Shown piece after piece: positions 47,250 to 59,738 of a DNA stretch of 64,000 nucleotides. Numbering within the stretch: position 1 is the stretch's first letter; the number at the start of each line of letters is the position of its first letter. The translations under genes were made by a program, and so were the position numbers. The notes beneath the pieces are model-generated. The model was not told the DNA's origin and ran no database searches. It worked only from the letters and a program-made list of their open reading frames with translations. Source of the stretch: Brasenia schreberi. Its lineage: Eukaryota; Streptophyta; Magnoliopsida; Nymphaeales; Cabombaceae. The stretch spans positions 18,026,501 to 18,090,500 of the forward strand of contig JAYKKT010000086.1 of the NCBI GenBank assembly GCA_036023115.1, written 5' to 3'.

Positions 47250-47376
47250 CACCGAGAGCGTTAGCTCAACGACATGGTCTCTAGCGCAGTTGCTGCTGGT
47301 GGGGAGCTCGACTCCCAGAGGGTACATATGTGGGTGTGTGTTTTAGGCTTTGGCCTCCTCTTGTAACCGAAAAAAG
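47250..47376 (+). mobile_element. tRNA-derived SINE with long target duplication
   Basis: GAGCGTTAGCTCAACGACATGG (in two parts: GAGCGTTAGCTC / AACGACATGG) is box A-like and GGAGCTCGACTCCCAGAGGG holds box B. It ends TGGCCTCCTCTTGTAACCG plus A6. Flanks are GTCTTGGATTTGATG (47235-47249) and GTCTTGGATTTGACG (47377-47391), 14 of 15 matching. This is the best reference copy of the family in this window. Confidence 0.88.
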
Positions 47377-47399
47377 GTCTTGGATTTGACGTATTAATT

Positions 47400-48190
47400 G
47401 TTATACATGCCTAAAATAGAGAGAGCTTACAACTAGGGAAAAGATATTTGCATGTCTTCTCTCTATCTTTTTTTCTACAGGAGACAGAAGTTCCACCAAT
47501 AAGTTCAAATCTACATAGAGCCTATATTAAATTAAACAAGAAAGAATGGCATGCAAGAACAGCAAGAAACCAATTGAAGATAAAAATTAGTTTCTGAAAT
47601 GTTGTGTGGCATCGATCCGACAACTGGAGGGTTCTATAGGATTCATGGAAATTTCATCTTCAGATTCAACTGTAGAAGAATCACCCACCTCGACTTGGAC
47701 CTGACCTTGTTGGGTTGGATCGGCTATGGGGAAACCCGATGGTGACCCCTATATTGACACACACGTACCATGCACGCACACTCACACACAAATCAAGAAT
47801 GGTTTATAATATTTGAAGTGTTAGGGACTTGCTCACAAATTTCAAAATCGATCAAGAGATGACTAATTTAAATTTAAGAAACAAAAACAGAAATGTAGAC
47901 TTTTATTGCTTAAATATCAATCGTTCATCTCTCTTAAAAGGGTTGATATTTGAGAAGATGCCACTGGGAGGACGTAGAATTTGTAGATTATATTATGATT
48001 ATCAGTGGATCATTTCATTGCCAAAACTTGTTTGTTTCAGGGTCAGGTTGGGGAAGGAACTGGAGTGTGGGATGCGGTAAGTAGTTTATAATAAAAAGGA
48101 GGTTCACAAGAGGTCCCCTGAGTTTTATTTTCAATTCATAGAAGGGCTAGTTCAAGTTACAACATTCTGCTTTACTTGATTGCACATCAA
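47400..48190. other. intergenic, nothing recognised
   Basis: Short open frames only; no family recognised. Confidence 0.35.
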
Positions 48191-48194
48191 ACTA

Positions 48195-48470
48195 GACACA
48201 GATGAATCGGGTAAAGAATCAGCCGAACCCGGAATTGGAGACCACTCGATCTGGTTTCAGTTTCACTTCTTATAAATAGGAACCAAACCAAAACTGATGG
48301 TTTCAAACCATCGGTTCCAATATTTAAAAAAAATTAATTTTCAAAGTTTTAATAAAAATACCAGTTCTAAACAGATTCAGACTCAAACCAGAACCACCTC
48401 GAAACCAATTATTTCAAAACCGTAACCGTATTACAAGTTTCGACCTAACCAGAACCAGATGTCTACATCA
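48195..48470. repeat. degenerate GAACC/AAACC dispersed repeat
   Basis: TCTGGTTTCAGTTTC, GGAACCAAACCAAAACTG, AAACCATCGGTTCC and CAGAACCACCTCGAAACC, in both orientations around an AT-rich centre. This is the clearest copy of the family. Confidence 0.5.
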
Positions 48471-48599
48471 AACCACTATGACAAAAGTTTTAAATGGCAA
48501 CAAACAGCACCCCAAGATATTTAGATAAGAGAGCTCACGTTTTTCAAAAATGTCATATTTTAAACCACGAAAGGATAACTAAAATAGTAGAAATATAAA

Positions 48600-48723
48600 G
48601 GTCCTCTAAGTAAGAAAAAGAAGTCTTTATTATAACCCTAGAGTTGTGTAGGAAATGGCTTGGTCCTCTAAGTATGAAAAAGAAGTCTTTGTTATAACCC
48701 TAGAGTTGTGTAGGAAATGGCTT
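48600..48723. repeat. 62-bp tandem duplication
   Basis: GGTCCTCTAAGTA...GAAATGGCTT repeated at 48600 and 48662 with only two or three differences; evidently recent. Confidence 0.9.
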
Positions 48724-48960
48724 TCTATAATGTTTGAATTGAATCTAAAACATTTGAATAACATTTAGAACATGGGTCCTTCATCGTTTGTTATTTTGCC
48801 CTTTCCCATGAGTTTTGTTATTGTGGCTATGTTTCAAACTTCATCTTAATGTTTAAAATGATATTTTCTAAAAAAATCTAAAAAGTAATTCTCTCTCTCT
48901 CTAATGTATACATACTGTACAGATATATGTATGTCTATATATATGTATATATATAGAGAG

Positions 48961-49187
48961 AAATGCTCAATATAATCTATACTCAAATCTACTTAAACAT
49001 TTTTACCATTCGATCGACATGATCTACAATAGAGATTTGAAATAAAAAAATAAATTGTATCATCATACATTAAATGTGAAATGTGACTATGAAAAATAAA
49101 ATAATATAAATTATTTTTTAACTCAAATCTTCATCACTGATCGCACTGATCAAATGGTAGAAACGTTTGAGAAGATTCATGCAAACT
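48961..49187. mobile_element. MITE related to the 27651 element
   Basis: The left arm (ATACTCAAATCTACTTAAAC, ACCATTCGATCGACATGATC) is the inverted complement of the right arm (GATCGCACTGATCAAATGGT, GTTTGAGAAGATTCATGC). No ORF. Confidence 0.65.
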
Positions 49188-49359
49188 ATGCAAATTGTAC
49201 CATCATATACGTGGTCTATGCAAACTCATGCAAAGTGCTTTGCATCGTTGAACCTATCACAATATATGGTGTAAATTGAATATATGATTCATCAGGAAAG
49301 ATCCAATGATTTGACGCAGTTAGCCTTGACTTGCATAACCCACATTTCATATAATATAG

Positions 49360-50890
49360 GAACATACTAAAAGCATGCAAGTTTTCACAATCATTTCATA
49401 AAAATCACATTTTCATTTCTAACCTATGATTTCAAATTTATACACACATATCAATAAGTTACAATAGTTATAATGCATACTATGTCTAAACTAAGTCGGA
49501 GGAGTCGTCCGACCCTCCTTTTACATGACCTTGGTCACCCCATTCATGACGGTCAAACTATGATGATTCTCATGAAGAGTGTCCGAGAACATACTCTATA
49601 ATCGACCCAAGCCAAAATTCCCGAGAGACCTACAAGTCTCTAGAGACCCCATACAAACCACATAAGTACAACTTATGTATTCACACATCATTATATTTTA
49701 AAACCAACTTCAATTTATCACATTCACAATCTCATATATGGATCCATTTATATTCAAATCCATATCAATATAATATTTAAATACCATGTTCATTCCAACA
49801 CATGCATATCAAAACATGCTCTTTATCAACCAAGTCATAAACAAGTTTCACTTCAGAAGCATACAAATAACTCATAATTTCAAACATCATTTCAGAATTA
49901 TCATTAAAACATTTATCAATCATACATATTTAAATTCAAAAATAACTTCTAGTATGGTTCTATAAAAATATATATAACCCCTACCTAAAGGAGTACCGAG
50001 ATCCAAGCCCAAAATCGTTGGGCTACACTTATCACTACCAAATTCTTTGATTTTAATTTCTAAATAATTATAATTAATAATAATATTAAAATTTATTTAA
50101 CTATGAGTCTAACACAACAAACTAGATTAAAATTGGATCCCAAACGACATTGAAATAATCCAAAACTCAACCTCGATCCAAACAAGTTGTCTTGGATATG
50201 ATCTGTCACTTAAATCCATGTCTGATTCAACCTAGATAACACAATAGGTATTATGTGTTCTTGGGTCAACACAAAACCTGAATTAGACCTGAAATTACAA
50301 AAAAGTTCTCGTTTTGACCCAAAACCTATTTTAGGACACAACCTGAACTTGTTTTTGACATGAACACAACCCATAACACACAATCTAGTTTCAACCTATT
50401 TTTGACATAAGACATGACCTATCTGACACATAACTGTTAGTGCGACACATGGTATGACATGATTCAATGCCATTCTAGAGTACATCGAACATGACATGAT
50501 GTGTCAAATATGACATGGGAATAAGACACACCCAAAAAGGGTGGATTCCCTTGGTTTTTTGGTGTCTTTTAGCCGTTTAACAAAAACGACCAAGGATGTC
50601 AATGATACCCCTTCATCCACCTATTTCTCCTCTTTCGGTCAAGCCCAAAAACAACTACCGATGGTGGCGTTTTGCCAGAAAACGTGAATAAAAAAGATAA
50701 GTTGAAGAAAATAGAAAATCCGATGAATCTGAACCATTTCGTGACAAAATTAACACCCAAGACTTACCCATACCTACCAAAACCCTTCGTGCTACCTTAA
50801 TGCATAAATCCAAGCCCAAAATGAAGATCAACAACCAACTTTTTCATGAAAAATTGAGAAAACAAAAATATTAAAATAGGTAATAACTCA
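49360..50890 (-). mobile_element. diverged, truncated copy of the 44044 solo LTR family
   Basis: On the minus strand it is collinear with 44170-45600. The best conserved part is GGGGTCTCTAGAGACTTG(T/C)AGG with flanking CTCTCGGG, matching 45304-45335. The TGTAACGCCC start and the last roughly 380 bp are missing. Confidence 0.65.
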
Positions 50891-51109
50891 CAAGATTCTA
50901 ATCGATTTTCGCGATATTGCTTGTCATCCAATTCTTCTCGATGCTGCAATTACTCATGCAATCGGTTATACAGAAGATTCATCTTGAATTGCCATGGAAA
51001 AAGACAAGGGATGGTTGCCTTTTTGCTCCCCCTCTCTTTCGTTAAACGCATCATGCATTACTGTGTTTCACCCTAGGTGAACCTAGGTTTGGGTTTGGAT
51101 CTAGGTTCA

Positions 51110-53230
51110 ACTGAAGTTATTACAACTAAACTCGACATTCAACTACCCTTTCAAAAAAATAATTTTCATAAATTGAAAGGAGGCAATATAGTTAAACACG
51201 TAAACCAAATATTGGTTATGACTAAGAACCTAGCTGTAGCGAAATCAATTATCCCTAAACGCATGCACATTATATCTACTATCCTAAATAGTCTTCCCTT
51301 TTCATTGAATATCTTACCACAACCATAAAACTTGGTCCGACAAAAGTAAAAAAAAAAATTACTAGTTGTTCAAGATGATTTAAAGAGGAGTTGTATGAAC
51401 AAATATAATAAGGAAAAGCCAAATAAAAAGTTTGGTAAATATAATAAAAAGGATGATCAAATTTTCAAGAAATCACAAGAACCCACTTTTTAAATTAAGT
51501 ACTTCAACTGTGGTAATATGAGACACTACAAACGGGATTGCCACAACAAAAGGAACAACTGTGGAATCACCTAGCGTCATGGCCTAACAAAGAAACATGA
51601 TATAACATGCGTTATTTCTGAATACATGTAGCTAGATTGCTCTATGACTGATTAGTTGATCGATTCTAGAGTAACTTGACATATCTAGAAGAGGAAATAG
51701 GGATTAATAGACCTTAATAAATACAAACTTGGGGAACATCAAGTATACATGGGAAATAATTCATTTCCTATTGTTCTAGGGGTTGGGTTGTTTAGGATCT
51801 TTGTAAAAGGCATACTAGTTGTACTGGCTAACATATTAATTCTGATTTCTATTAGGTGCAATCTTATGTTGGTGCCTGTCTCGGTAAATAAATGATTAAC
51901 ACCTATTAGGATTATTTTGGCTATTTCACTATTTTAATATGCAAGAAATCACAAGAACCCACTTTTCTAAAAGGTGATTTAGATCAAATTATTAATAAGC
52001 AACAATAAGAAGGGTATGTTGGTGAAGGACAAAAGATAAATTATATAGGTCGAAGAATAAACAATAACTCTGCCCAAGTAAGAGATCACCCTTGCATGAT
52101 GGGTGGAAAGCTCAAATAAAGAAGGAAAGTTGTGTTAGGCTTCCGACAGCCAGCGTAAAACTTTATCAAACTTATTTACCATGAATTCTACAAATTATGA
52201 TCGGGCTCTGTGAAAAAAAGAATCCATATAGCTAACCCCATCTAGTATGAAAAAAGCTTAGTTGTTGTTGTTGAAGAATAAACAATCACCAATGATATTT
52301 GATTTTTTAAAATATTATTTTAGAACTTGGTTTATGGTGCATGAACATCACTACTGTGTATATGTTTGAGATAGTGAGAGTCACTTTATTATTTTATCTT
52401 TATATGTAGATGATATATTATTGATTGGGAATGAAAGTGAGATGATTGTTAAAACTAAGTCATGATTAAACTTAAAGTTTGAGTAAAGGATATGGGAGAG
52501 ATCCTATATTTTGGGTATAAAGATTTTTCGTAATAGAAAATCTAAAGTTTTATATTTAGGTCAAGAAATAGATATTGATTATATTCTTAACAAATTTAGA
52601 ATGAGTGCTAAAAGAGTCAAACTGAGTAAGGCTTATTATCCCGGTGATAAGAAAACAAGCTTAATGCTCTTTATGCACAAGCTGTGGGCAATTTGATGTA
52701 TGCTATGTTGTGCATAAGATCATATATTAGCTTTGTTGTTGGTCTTGTGAGTAGATATCAAAGTAATCCTTGTTGATATCATTATATAATTGTGAAAAGG
52801 ATTTTGAGATATCTTAAAGGAACAAAATATTTAAAACTCTGCTTTTAAGTAGATGAACTAAAGTTGTAGGTTGATGAGATGTTGACTTTGTTGAGGGCAA
52901 AGATGATAGCAAGTGAACTTGTGATCAAATATTTTTATTTGAAGGTGTTGTTTTTCCATCTTATAAAAAATATTATTGTGTACCATTGCATACACAAGAA
53001 GTTGAATATGTTGCTTGTAGTATGATTATAATGTGTCGTTTGGATAAGCTCTTTTACACATGATTTGAAACTAGATATAGCCAACCAACCGGTTGTCATT
53101 TATTGTGATAACATTGCAACAATAACTCTTATTAAGAGTGGAGCTAATAACTTTAGAAGGAAGCATATAATGGTTAAATACCACTATGTTCATGATATGG
53201 TTAAATACCACTTGGAGCTAACAATAAGAC
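51110..53230 (+). mobile_element. decayed Ty1/copia element, copia-2 (same family as copia-1)
   Basis: gag at about 51120-51600 includes LAVAKSIIPKRMHIISTILN and a damaged zinc knuckle KYFNCGNMRHYKRDC (first Cys is Tyr). RT follows near 52330-52640 with CVYMFEI and a YVDD box at 52403-52414, then IKIFRNRKSKVLYLGQEI. RNase H near 52985-53180 includes HTQEVEYVAC and VIYCDN. Protease, integrase and the first half of RT are missing between gag and RT, where a 207-bp mini-RTE is inserted. No LTRs were found, so this is an internal fragment. Confidence 0.78.
52066..52272 (+). mobile_element. mini-RTE: internally deleted non-autonomous LINE derivative
   Basis: The first roughly 130 bp match the 5' end of RTE-1 (AAGTAAGAGATCACCCTTGC; GTTGTGTTAGGCTTCCGACA; GCCAGCGTAAAACTT). 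Near 52199-52205 it switches to the RTE-1 3' end (GAATCCATATAGCTAACCCC; ATCTAGTATG; AAGCTTAGTTG) and closes in (GTT)n. Flanks are the perfect 14-mer GAAGAATAAACAAT (52052-52065 and 52273-52286). No coding capacity. Confidence 0.85.
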
Positions 53231-54660
53231 ATACCAACTATTTCGAGGTAGCCGCAACGGTGCATGGAGTTGTTTCAACAAGTTCTACTAACCTTCACAG
53301 ATTGGCAAACATGTAAGCAATTGTTATAGGTGAGGCATATAGAGAGTGTGCATGAGAATCTTTATCTTTTGAGCGTACTCTTATGGGGTATTTCAAACGT
53401 GTTCAATAAGGACAATCTCTTTCAGTTTGTACACTAATTGCAACCTTGAGCATAGATGGAGATGCGTTGGCAAGGGATATACATTACGCTGTGACGATCA
53501 CACAATTATTTATAGATTTTCATGGGGCAAAGAATTATGAGGATTCTTCTTCATCAGCAAAGAGTAAGCATAAGGACAAAGATGATTCACAATTTGATGT
53601 TAGATCTAGTGTTAGGTGTAGCCATTGATATACCCTGTCCAATGGTAGCGCTCGAGAATATTCAACTCATGTACTATGACAGGATACTCATGCAACTAAT
53701 TAGGGAAGCAAGTACAAACCTCATGTGAGGGTTGTAGAGTTGGTTGTTATATTTGTGATAGAAATTTTGTCATGGTCAAGCTGATGTTGTGCAAGCCAAA
53801 GGGTAGGACCGGGACCAACACTTGGTCTCGCAGCCAAGCAAGCCTTAACGGATTTCATCTAAGTATTACAATCGAACACAGGTAACTAAAACAGAACGTT
53901 AGTGTCCCTCCCTGAGTGTCAAGCTTGCCTAAAACATGGACACTCAGAGACTCACACAACCTAATGGCAAACGCAAGAGATAAAGAGAGAAAGTGCATAG
54001 AAACTTCATGGCAACATGATTTCCTTTTTATAGTAGACAGGAGTTGGCGTGATCCCAAAATTGCATGAGTGACTTTTCAAAATGTGAGAAGCAAAACATA
54101 CTACTAGTCAAGGATGAGGCATGCCTATGCATTGAGGATGAGACTACATCCAGCTTTTAGGGGGACTTTGTAAGAGTAGCAACCTTGTAGTTGTTGAATG
54201 CAATGTTGGAAGAGTCACGACCACATTCGAGACTTTTACGGGTGGAGGTGTGCATTAGTGAGCATGTGGTGCATGCTTTGATGGGTAGCGGTATCACACA
54301 TTTGTTATGTTATCGATTTATGCAAGGGCATTAAGCATACGACTCACCACATCGACGAGCAGATTAAAGATGATGAACACCCATGCATAGAGTCAGGTCA
54401 GTTCGGATGCGTATTAGTTGTTGGAGTAATTGAGGAGCTAGTGACACCCAAGAATATGGCAGATGTGTTGCATGGTATGGTATCAAGATCGAGATGCATA
54501 TGACAAATAATTGTTTCACTCGATGTGGCAATAAAGGAATAAGGAATGATGAGACAACGATCACTAGTGCAAAACAAGGCATGGGTATAATTGGAGAAAG
54601 CTCCTTAAGGTAGGAGATCGTATGGACGTGAAGTTGCAGACTCGGAATATGGAGCACATG
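53231..54660. other. unassigned, possibly transposon-derived DNA
   Basis: Several short frames (for example 53446-53728), none matching a family I recognise. It may include parts of the gypsy-like element whose 3' end appears at 55.1 kb. Confidence 0.3.
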
Positions 54661-54664
54661 TAGA

Positions 54665-55050
54665 CATGTCCGGTTCTGAGTTACCCAAAACCATGAACAG
54701 TCCAGCGGACAGTTTCAGATCCATATCCGGTTCCGGTTTCAAGTGATTTCGGACCCATTTTTTAATGGTTTTGAATCCAGTTTTAGGGTGATTTTGGTTT
54801 TGGTTTTGGGTACTCTTGGATTCAGAATCGGACCCGAAACCAATGGTTCAATTCAGAATCAGATTCGGAACCGACGGTTTGATTCATAAGCAGACCCAAA
54901 ATCGACGCAGCGGTTCAAATCGAAACCCAAATAGTCAGTTTTTACAGTGGTTTCAGTTTTGGTTCCAGGCTGATTTTTTAAATAGACAAATTGTAACCGA
55001 ACCGAAACATGGTTATAGTTCCAAACTGGCCATGTCAAAGCTAATGGATG
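54665..55050. repeat. degenerate GGTTCCGG dispersed repeat
   Basis: TCCGGTTCCGGTTTCAAG, GATTTTGGTTTTGG, GGAACCGACGG and AACCGAACCGAAAC. The longest GAACC-type patch in the window. Confidence 0.5.
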
Positions 55051-55057
55051 TCACTCG

Positions 55058-55640
55058 GTGACCTCGAGGACGAGGTCGAGCTTTAGTGGGGAGAATTGTC
55101 ATAAGACGTTGACTGGTGTTGATAGCTCCTACACGTTGTTCATATGGTGCACAAATTCAGACCTTGAGGCATTGGACTTAGTTTTGATTTGATTTGGTTT
55201 AAAGTAATTCAAATCTTATTCGGATATGTCTACAGTCATTTAGATGGTACTTTACGTAATCAATTTTGATTCGAATCTAGATTAGCTAGAATCTACATTG
55301 GTGTTATGGTGTCATATTTGGTGTGTCATGTTATGGTGTCCTTTTGCATCTTTTTACATTAGTGTCATGTTATAGTGTTCGTGTGATTAGGTTTTATGTG
55401 TACTCGGCTCCTAGACTATTACAAGAGTGCTAGTCTTTATTGTAGAGAGATTTATGGAGATTTTATGCTATAATCTACATTTAAGATTTTCTTTGTTTAT
55501 TGTTGATTCGTGAGGTCTATTGTGAGAAAAGACGAGTCCCACTTGTTTAGATTTGTGTGCGTTTACGTGTTTTTAGGCTGGTTGTTGGACACGTGATCTA
55601 TAAATTCCATCATGCATGAGTCGGCCATGCTTCCTCATGG
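55058..55640 (+). mobile_element. possible gypsy 3' end and LTR remnant
   Basis: GACCTCGAGGACGAGGTCGA then AGTGGGGAGAATTGTCATAA: the 'LEDE' codons after a chromovirus pol, a purine-rich tract, and a TGTCATAA LTR start are the usual order at gypsy 3' ends. The following roughly 550 bp would be LTR. Its end was not resolved. Confidence 0.45.
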
Positions 55641-55969
55641 TTTTGGAAACTACCATGTCTCTATTCGTGATGAAAGGATCTCTCTCTCTCTCTCTCTCTC
55701 TTTATATATATATTCGTGATGAAAGGAAACACCTGATCTATTTTGAGTTGCGTTGACCAACTACGACTTTTTTTGCTCATTGATCAAAACCATCCATCTT
55801 TCTTATTGGACGGTTGAGATTTGTAAGGGTATGATAAGCATGTATTATCTCACGTTAAACTTAGATGAGATGGAAAATGTGGATTACGCAGTAGGCACCA
55901 CAACAAGTCAGTCTCTGATCGGAGCTCTCATTCACCGTACAGATTTTTGACTTGAGATGTAATCAAGCT

Positions 55970-56465
55970 GCGTCGAGTTCACCCACAAGCAAGCTCGGCT
56001 AGACTCCTCGAGAAAATGCTTGACTCAAGCTTCATCTTAAAGGAGGTTCGATCTTGGGGCTCAAGCTGGAGTTGTGATGGAACAACTCAAACCCAGCTCG
56101 CTAAGATCATTTGAGCTAAGCAAAACCAAGACTTACTCAATTAAGCTCCTTTTGCAATCAGCTCACTGAGCTCAAATTTCATCGAGCTCGACTGAGCTCA
56201 TGAATTAACTTGAACTTGAAAAGTTCTAACTTCAAAAGTGTAATGTGGGCGACCCAACTGCATAAAACTTTTAAAATATAAATAGATTTTGTACCTATAT
56301 ATATGTATTATTATAAAACTCAATTATGCTGCTCCAGCTGAGTACTGGCAAGCTTGGACTCTAGTTGAGTACAACCAAGTTTTTCTTGAGCTCGAAAAGA
56401 TCGAGTCGAGTTCAAGCTTTTATTGAGTCAAGCTCGTTAGCAGCTTGGCTCACTTTCACCCCTAA
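55970..56465. repeat. AGCTCG-rich dispersed repeat
   Basis: Dense AAGCTCG, GAGCTCA, TCGAGTTC and TCGAGCTC motifs in both orientations. Related to 9840-10110. Element type not determined. Confidence 0.4.
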
Positions 56466-57212
56466 TTTTAACAGAACTAAGTTGAAATTACATCATTTGG
56501 CTTTAATTACCAAGTGTGCTGCATGTCCGCTAGATTAATTAGTTATGATGATAAGAATTAAATGTGAGAATGATGAATAAACTTGATTTTGCTGCATACG
56601 GTATATTGATAGTTTGAATGAGGGCTTGAGGGACACAAAGCATGTGCAATTTAAAAGCAGTTTAGATGAATAGAGAACGACGGGTGCAGTTTCATTTATC
56701 CGCAACTTGTAAATGGAATATGATACTCCATGTAAGGTTAAAAATGGGTGTGTGTGTGTGAGAGAGAGATTTTCTTGGGCCAAGAGAAAAGATGGGTACT
56801 TTGATTAGATTTCTGTATCAGGGCTAAAACAAAGTGACCAAAACCAAGCATTGCTCGTACTGAATAGTTGTCCATAAGAATCTTTAGTTTTCGGTATAGA
56901 TCATATAAGGAATTAAATAAGAAATGCAAGATAAAGTTTTAAGGTTTCTTTTCAAAATATTATTGGCCTTTTGCGACCTCCGTTTTAGTTTACATCTACA
57001 CATCTTCACTTACTGAAAGAAAAGATGAGTCTGTTTGCGACACCTCTTATCTATTTCGTAATTTTATTCATGAATATCATCATTGATACTAAAGGGAGCA
57101 GCACAAAACAAACCCACCAAGGATATGAAATATGGCTTTCAACACGCCTTGATAAGAATACATGCATGAATGCCTCCCAAATCTATTCAGTAGTTAAATT
57201 TTAGTTGACTTC
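56466..57212. other. intergenic, nothing recognised
   Basis: A short GT/GA run near 56749-56769. No gene recognised. Confidence 0.35.
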
Positions 57213-57734
57213 AGAAGGAGACTTTTGGATTTTATGTACATTTAATGTGCATTAAATGTATGTTAGTATCTCTATATATATTTAATTAAAATAAATAAAA
57301 GTCTTAAAGTGTAAAAGGCAAAATATGAGGGACTTTTGCGATAGATGATAAAGATGAGACAAAGTTTAGTCTCATATTGATCGATGTGACAAATCCACAT
57401 GTCTTTTTTATAATTGGTAGCTCATGAATCTTAGTTCAAAGAGCTTGGGGAAGACATGTTATACCACACATGCATGCGCATGTACGTTGAACTGAGTGTG
57501 GACATGTTATACCACACACACGTGCACTCAACTCACATTTGAGGCCTTGATTTCTCTAAGGCAAGTCCGCAAGAGCGACTCACCCTAATAAGTTTCTAAT
57601 TTTGCTTCAGTTTTTGTTTTTCGTATGAATTGATTATGACTTATTTTGAATTTGTGACTGTTTATGATTAGAACATGTTTACATTTGTTGCATATTATGT
57701 TTTTATGCATATATGTTTACGGTCTACTAAAACA
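57213..57734 (+). repeat. copia-3 5' LTR with internal deletion
   Basis: Matches the two ends of the 3' LTR (TGTACATTTAATGTGCATTA; TGATTTCTCTAAGGCAAGT; GGTCTACTAAAACA). It lacks about 450-470 bp corresponding to 61490-61955, and gains a small local duplication of GACATGTTATACCACACA. Confidence 0.8.
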
Positions 57735-59738
57735 GTCTTAGAGAAATCATCTTTTATCGTAGTAAACATGTATACAACTGCTACTCTCCGACCTAAAGTC
57801 AACCTACCATTGATGTCGAAAAAGTTTGTTGGTCCACATTTTAAATACTGATAGCAATGTATGAAAATTTAGTTAACTATGTTAGTGTTGCATCTCTATA
57901 TCGAATCAGATTATCCCCAAACAGATGATACTGACCCTAGAAGATCAAATAGAATCACAAGTGGAAGAAGAAAGCTGATGTTGTATTTTATCGACATTTT
58001 CAAATGTTTTATTTGATATATATAGTTCTTCCTCTTACTCGACAATGAAAGATTTGTGGTCTGCCTTGCATTGAAAATAAAATGCTGAAGACCTTGGTCT
58101 TGAAAAATATTTTGTGACTAAGTTTCTTAAGTATCAAATGATAAAGAGAAAATTTGTGACCAAACATGCCAACAAGTTTTAGTTTTTATGTTACGGTCTT
58201 AAGAAAGTTGAAATGAAACTTCTTGACAAGTTTATTGTTATCTTTATTATATAGAATTTTCTTAAGTCTTGGGAGGGTTTCGGCCTATATCTCAAGCATA
58301 AGAAGGATAAAATAACCCTTGATGATCTTACGGTAAACATAGCAATAGAGGAAGAGTATAGAAGTCATAAACTCGTTATGTCTCTACATAGCACCTCTAG
58401 GGTTAACCAGTAGAAAGAAACAACCTCGTGATCCTAAGGGAAAATAAGAAAAACATAAAATAAAAGTCAAGATCCAAAATAAACCCAAAAATAAACCGTG
58501 TTAACTTTGTGGTTAGGTTGAACATTGGGCGAGGGATTATCTCTTCAAGAAATCAAAGAAATCTTCGATAACTGAAGGAGATATGGTCAACATGGTGGTG
58601 ACTGCTGCATCTGCTAGTGATAGGTATTTATCCCTTAAACCCCATTTCCTTTCTATTTATGAGTCATAATATTGGATAATAAACACTAGGGTTAATGTGC
58701 ACGTATGTTTTGATTAGTCTCTTTTTTTATCTAATCAGGTCATTTGTTGGCGAATAGTGACCTTAGAGGATCATTCGACCGCTAAAGTCAAGGGCGAAGG
58801 GTGTGTAAACTTAATTTTTTTTTTGAAAAAGGTTTTAACTCTTGAGATAGTTAGATATATTTCAACAATTCGCCAGAATACCCTAAGTGATCCTGCTTTA
58901 GTTTGAGAGAGATTAAGGTTAGATTATAAATGTAATAAAGTCATCATTACATAACTTAGTAGTGAGCATTTCTTTGGGAAGGGCTATTTGTGTGATGTTG
59001 AGAATCTGTTTAAAATTCATATAAAACTAATTATTGATTCTTGTATGAATTTTAATAACAATAAATCATCTACTTCTGCTTCATATTATTCTTCTTATGT
59101 GTGCAATATTGAATCATCTGATTTATGACATGCTAGGTTGGGTAATGTAAATCTTGATTCATTGAAAAACAGAGAAGTAAACCACTTAGGATACAAAGGA
59201 CTTTGAAAGTGACTTTATTACTTTCAATGTCAACGATGATTATATCACCTTTCAGTTGGTTGTAACCACACCCCAGGTTAAGTTTTGAAAGGAAGTCATT
59301 AACGATGAAATCCAGTCAATTCTTTCCAATAGTACTTGAGAATTGATGGATTTACCTCTTGATTGTTCTACTGCAGGTTGTAAGTGGATCTTTCAGAAGA
59401 AACTCAATGCAGACGGAACAATCAGTAAGTAAAATTCTAGATTAATTGCTAAAGGATACACACAAAAAGAAGGAATTGATTGCTTTGATACCTATTTTCC
59501 AATTTCTCGAATGACCACCATTCGAGTGCTTATAGCATTGACCTCCGTATATTACCTCGCAATCCATCAAATGAATGTGAAGGTTGTTTTCCTATATGGT
59601 GACCTTCATGAGAAAATTTATATAGATCAGCTAGAGGAATTTATGGCTCATGCGAATTAGTCTAAGGTGTGTAAGCTTTTTAAATCATTATAAGGTTTTA
59701 AACAAGCCTTAAAATAATGACATAAAAAATTTGATTAT

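Noticed and set aside
3086..47376. tRNA genes at the box A/box B sites
   Set aside because: The heads do not form complete tRNA arms, and target duplications with A-rich tails show they are SINEs.
53446..53728. Overlapping ORFs after copia-2
   Set aside because: No recognised domain; probably decayed transposon or random open frames.
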